A stretch of 31,380 bases of DNA from a virus, in IMG/VR virus record IMGVR_UViG_3300035201_000142, positions 1 to 31,380 of that record; one strand, 5' to 3'. Within the stretch, counting starts at the first letter, position 1, and each line of letters opens with the position of its first letter. The position numbers were made by a program, and so were the translations under genes. Below the pieces are notes generated by a model, which did no database searches, was not told the origin of the DNA, and saw only the letters and a program-made list of their open reading frames with translations. This document shows, piece after piece, positions 29,399 to 31,380 of this stretch.

Positions 29399-30421
29399 CT
29401 ATGTTCCTCCACCAGCATTAGATAATCCTGAAGATCTTCCTCTTGCTACCGTTAAATCACCCCATTCATATGCATTTGATTTTGTAGAAATTTCTATTTT
29501 CTGTACCCAAGTCAACCAAGCAGGACCAGCAGGTCCTATCCTTGCACCTTGGAATAGTCCACGAGTTGATGATTGAGCACCAGAAGGAATGTGGAGAGTA
29601 TTCAGATCACCAAAATCTTGCGAATTTCCTGTTGTTGCAATGGTTATAAAGTCCATTACATTATCCTTCCAACCAAAAGGACTACTACCATCATTACCAT
29701 TACTAAATACTGCTCTAGTACCACTAGAAACTCCACCATCTATCATCCATTTTCCTCTAACTAAATCACCAAAATCTGTTGCATTACCTGTAGTCATAAT
29801 GGTTATATAATCAATCTGATTTTTTTGATCAACAAAACCACCAGCAAAAACACCACGAGTTTGTGAACATACACCAGTTGGATATCCCCTTCCAACAGTT
29901 AAATCACCAAAATCTGCTGCATTTCCTGTTGTTGTTGTGGTTATATATTGAATGTGATTATTCTGATAATATGTTCCACCAGCAACTGCTCTAACATTAT
30001 TTGATACCGCACCAACTCCATATTTACCAGTGAACATATCACCAAAATCTGCTGCATTTCCTGTTGTTGCAATGGTTACATAATCAATTGGAGCAGGGTC
30101 TGATAGTTGTGGACCTGCTGATATATACCCACCAAAAACAAATCCTCTAGTTCTAGTACCAGTTCCACCAGTATATCCACCCGCCCAATTCATATCACCA
30201 AAATCAGTATAGTTTCCACCCGTTGAAATCTGCACATAATCTATTGTATTAACGGTTCCAGGACTTGCATATCCACCCAAACAAAGTCCTCTAGCACCAA
30301 TAGGTACAGACTCACTAACTGCTACCTGCATCCACTGAGTACCATTAAAGCACTCCATCTTATTGGAGTCTGTATTATATCTGATTGCTCCGGTTGGAAC
30401 TTCTACTGGTATCATACTCAT
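29399..30421 (-). CDS. Six-repeat kelch-like protein, type A N-terminus, 340 aa
   Basis: Starts MSMIPVEVPTGAIRYNTD, then KMECFNGTQWMQV. Six repeats follow; the last is longer and Trp/Pro-rich (GARIGPAGPAWLTWVQKIEI). The closing motif SNAGGGT lacks the usual His. The ATG overlaps the TGA of the gene upstream (ATGA). It is separated from the nine-gene array by four other genes. Confidence 0.7.
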   Translation of the reverse strand: MSMIPVEVPTGAIRYNTDSNKMECFNGTQWMQVAVSESVPIGARGLCLGGYASPGTVNTIDYVQISTGGNYTDFGDMNWAGGYTGGTGTRTRGFVFGGYISAGPQLSDPAPIDYVTIATTGNAADFGDMFTGKYGVGAVSNNVRAVAGGTYYQNNHIQYITTTTTGNAADFGDLTVGRGYPTGVCSQTRGVFAGGFVDQKNQIDYITIMTTGNATDFGDLVRGKWMIDGGVSSGTRAVFSNGNDGSSPFGWKDNVMDFITIATTGNSQDFGDLNTLHIPSGAQSSTRGLFQGARIGPAGPAWLTWVQKIEISTKSNAYEWGDLTVARGRSSGLSNAGGGT

Positions 30422-31380
30422 TCTGAAATACCTCCGTGACTGTCAGACATACCATCATTAGTACTATTACCTTTGGTTAAATCACCAAAATCCTTTCCAT
30501 TACCTGTTGATGCAATGGTTACATATTCAATAGTGTTAATAACTGCTGATGCAGGAGCAATTTGACCTCCTGCAAATAATGCTCTTTGAGAATTGCCGCA
30601 CATCGCTCCATCATTACTCGCTGTTGCTTGATCACCAAAATCAGATGCATTTCCTGTGGTTGCAATGGTTATATAATTAATTGTATTATTCCAAGAAGGG
30701 GTAGATGATGTTCCAAACAAACCACGAGTATTACTACTAGCACCATCACCATATCTCATAGCAACTGTCAAATCACCAAAATCTGTTGCATTACCTGTCG
30801 TTGCAATGGTTATATATTCTATTGTATTAACAGCTGCTGGATCAGATTCAACACCACCAGCAATAACACCTCTTGTAGGACTTGCACATCCTAAAGGTCC
30901 TGTTCTTGCTGCTGATAAATTACCAAAATCAGTTGCATTACCTACTGATGCTATTGTTATATAATCTATTACATCAGTTTTCGCTGGTGTATGATTACCT
31001 CCAGCAAATAAACCTCTTGTATTTGACCCAAATCCTGCAATCGTTCTCCTTGGAGTAGTTAAATCACCAAAATCTGTTGCATTTCCTGTTGTTGCAATGG
31101 TTATATAATCAATAACATTATTTGATGATGGATTATTACTACCTCCACCAGAACATCCACGAGTTGATGATGCACAACAACCCATACCAGACTCACCACC
31201 AGTTAAAGTACCAAACTCAACTGCATTACCCATTGATTGAATAGTTATATAATCAATAGTTTGTACAACTCCTGGGTTTTGATTACCACCAGGAATAATT
31301 CCACGACCTCTATTACTCTGTATTGTTGTTCCCTTTGGTAGGGTCATATAATTCAGACTATCAAAAGTTATATCTCCCTC
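30418..31380 (-). CDS. Six-repeat kelch-like protein, type B, partial (5' end outside window)
   Basis: The frame is open to the right edge: before MTLPKGTTIQSNRGRG the codons read EGDITFDSLNY, so the true start lies outside. The RGRG segment and lack of an 'NTD' element mark it as type B. Six repeats are visible (headings NQNP, SNNP, NHTP, VESD, STPS, QIAP) and it ends SDSHGGISE. These repeats are among the most regular in the window. Confidence 0.7.
   Translation of the reverse strand, partial: EGDITFDSLNYMTLPKGTTIQSNRGRGIIPGGNQNPGVVQTIDYITIQSMGNAVEFGTLTGGESGMGCCASSTRGCSGGGSNNPSSNNVIDYITIATTGNATDFGDLTTPRRTIAGFGSNTRGLFAGGNHTPAKTDVIDYITIASVGNATDFGNLSAARTGPLGCASPTRGVIAGGVESDPAAVNTIEYITIATTGNATDFGDLTVAMRYGDGASSNTRGLFGTSSTPSWNNTINYITIATTGNASDFGDQATASNDGAMCGNSQRALFAGGQIAPASAVINTIEYVTIASTGNGKDFGDLTKGNSTNDGMSDSHGGISE

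Overview
The window looks like part of an AT-rich tailed-phage genome, most likely a marine T4-like myovirus of the cyanophage or pelagimyophage type. The evidence is dense packing of very small genes joined by ATGA/TAATG overlaps, small proteins that resemble families I know from marine T4-like phages, T4-style late-promoter sequences (TATAAATA-like), an internal-protein type N-terminus, and a large block of structural-type genes. There are no photosynthesis genes, tRNAs or canonical head/tail genes here, so the host cannot be fixed from this window.

Region 1 (1-14220, minus strand): about 40 mostly tiny genes. They are cut into transcription units by eight copies of an identical 20-bp box (AACTGTCTCGTCTAAACTGT on the minus strand). 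Each copy sits exactly 3 nt upstream of a TATAAT-like -10 hexamer, directly after the stop codon of the preceding gene. Several units then start with a structured leader; two (at 207-341 and 4533-4670) carry the same ~138-nt folded RNA with compensatory changes. Recognisable products are a KxDG ligase-like protein, an N4-cytosine-type DNA methyltransferase, an SF2 helicase, a probable capsid-targeted internal protein, an adenine-type methyltransferase coupled to a candidate PD-(D/E)xK nuclease, and a SprT-like metalloprotein. Two conventional sigma70-type promoters (12761-12789 and 14242-14270) lie at the upstream end.

Region 2 (14325-16680, plus strand): a three-gene operon with overlapping start/stop codons, 2OG-Fe(II) oxygenase - radical SAM/SPASM-like enzyme - 2OG-Fe(II) oxygenase. 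It converges, with no spacer at all, on the next block.

Region 3 (16681-31380, minus strand): eleven paralogous genes, each coding for exactly six ~50-residue kelch/RCC1-like repeats (66 in total), with three kinds of N-terminal module. A sulfotransferase, a glycosyltransferase-like protein, a Thr/Ser-rich putative virion protein and a coiled-coil protein are embedded in the array. The simplest reading is a set of six-bladed propeller virion or adhesion proteins beside sugar-, sulfate- and oxygenase-type modification enzymes; that functional link is inference.
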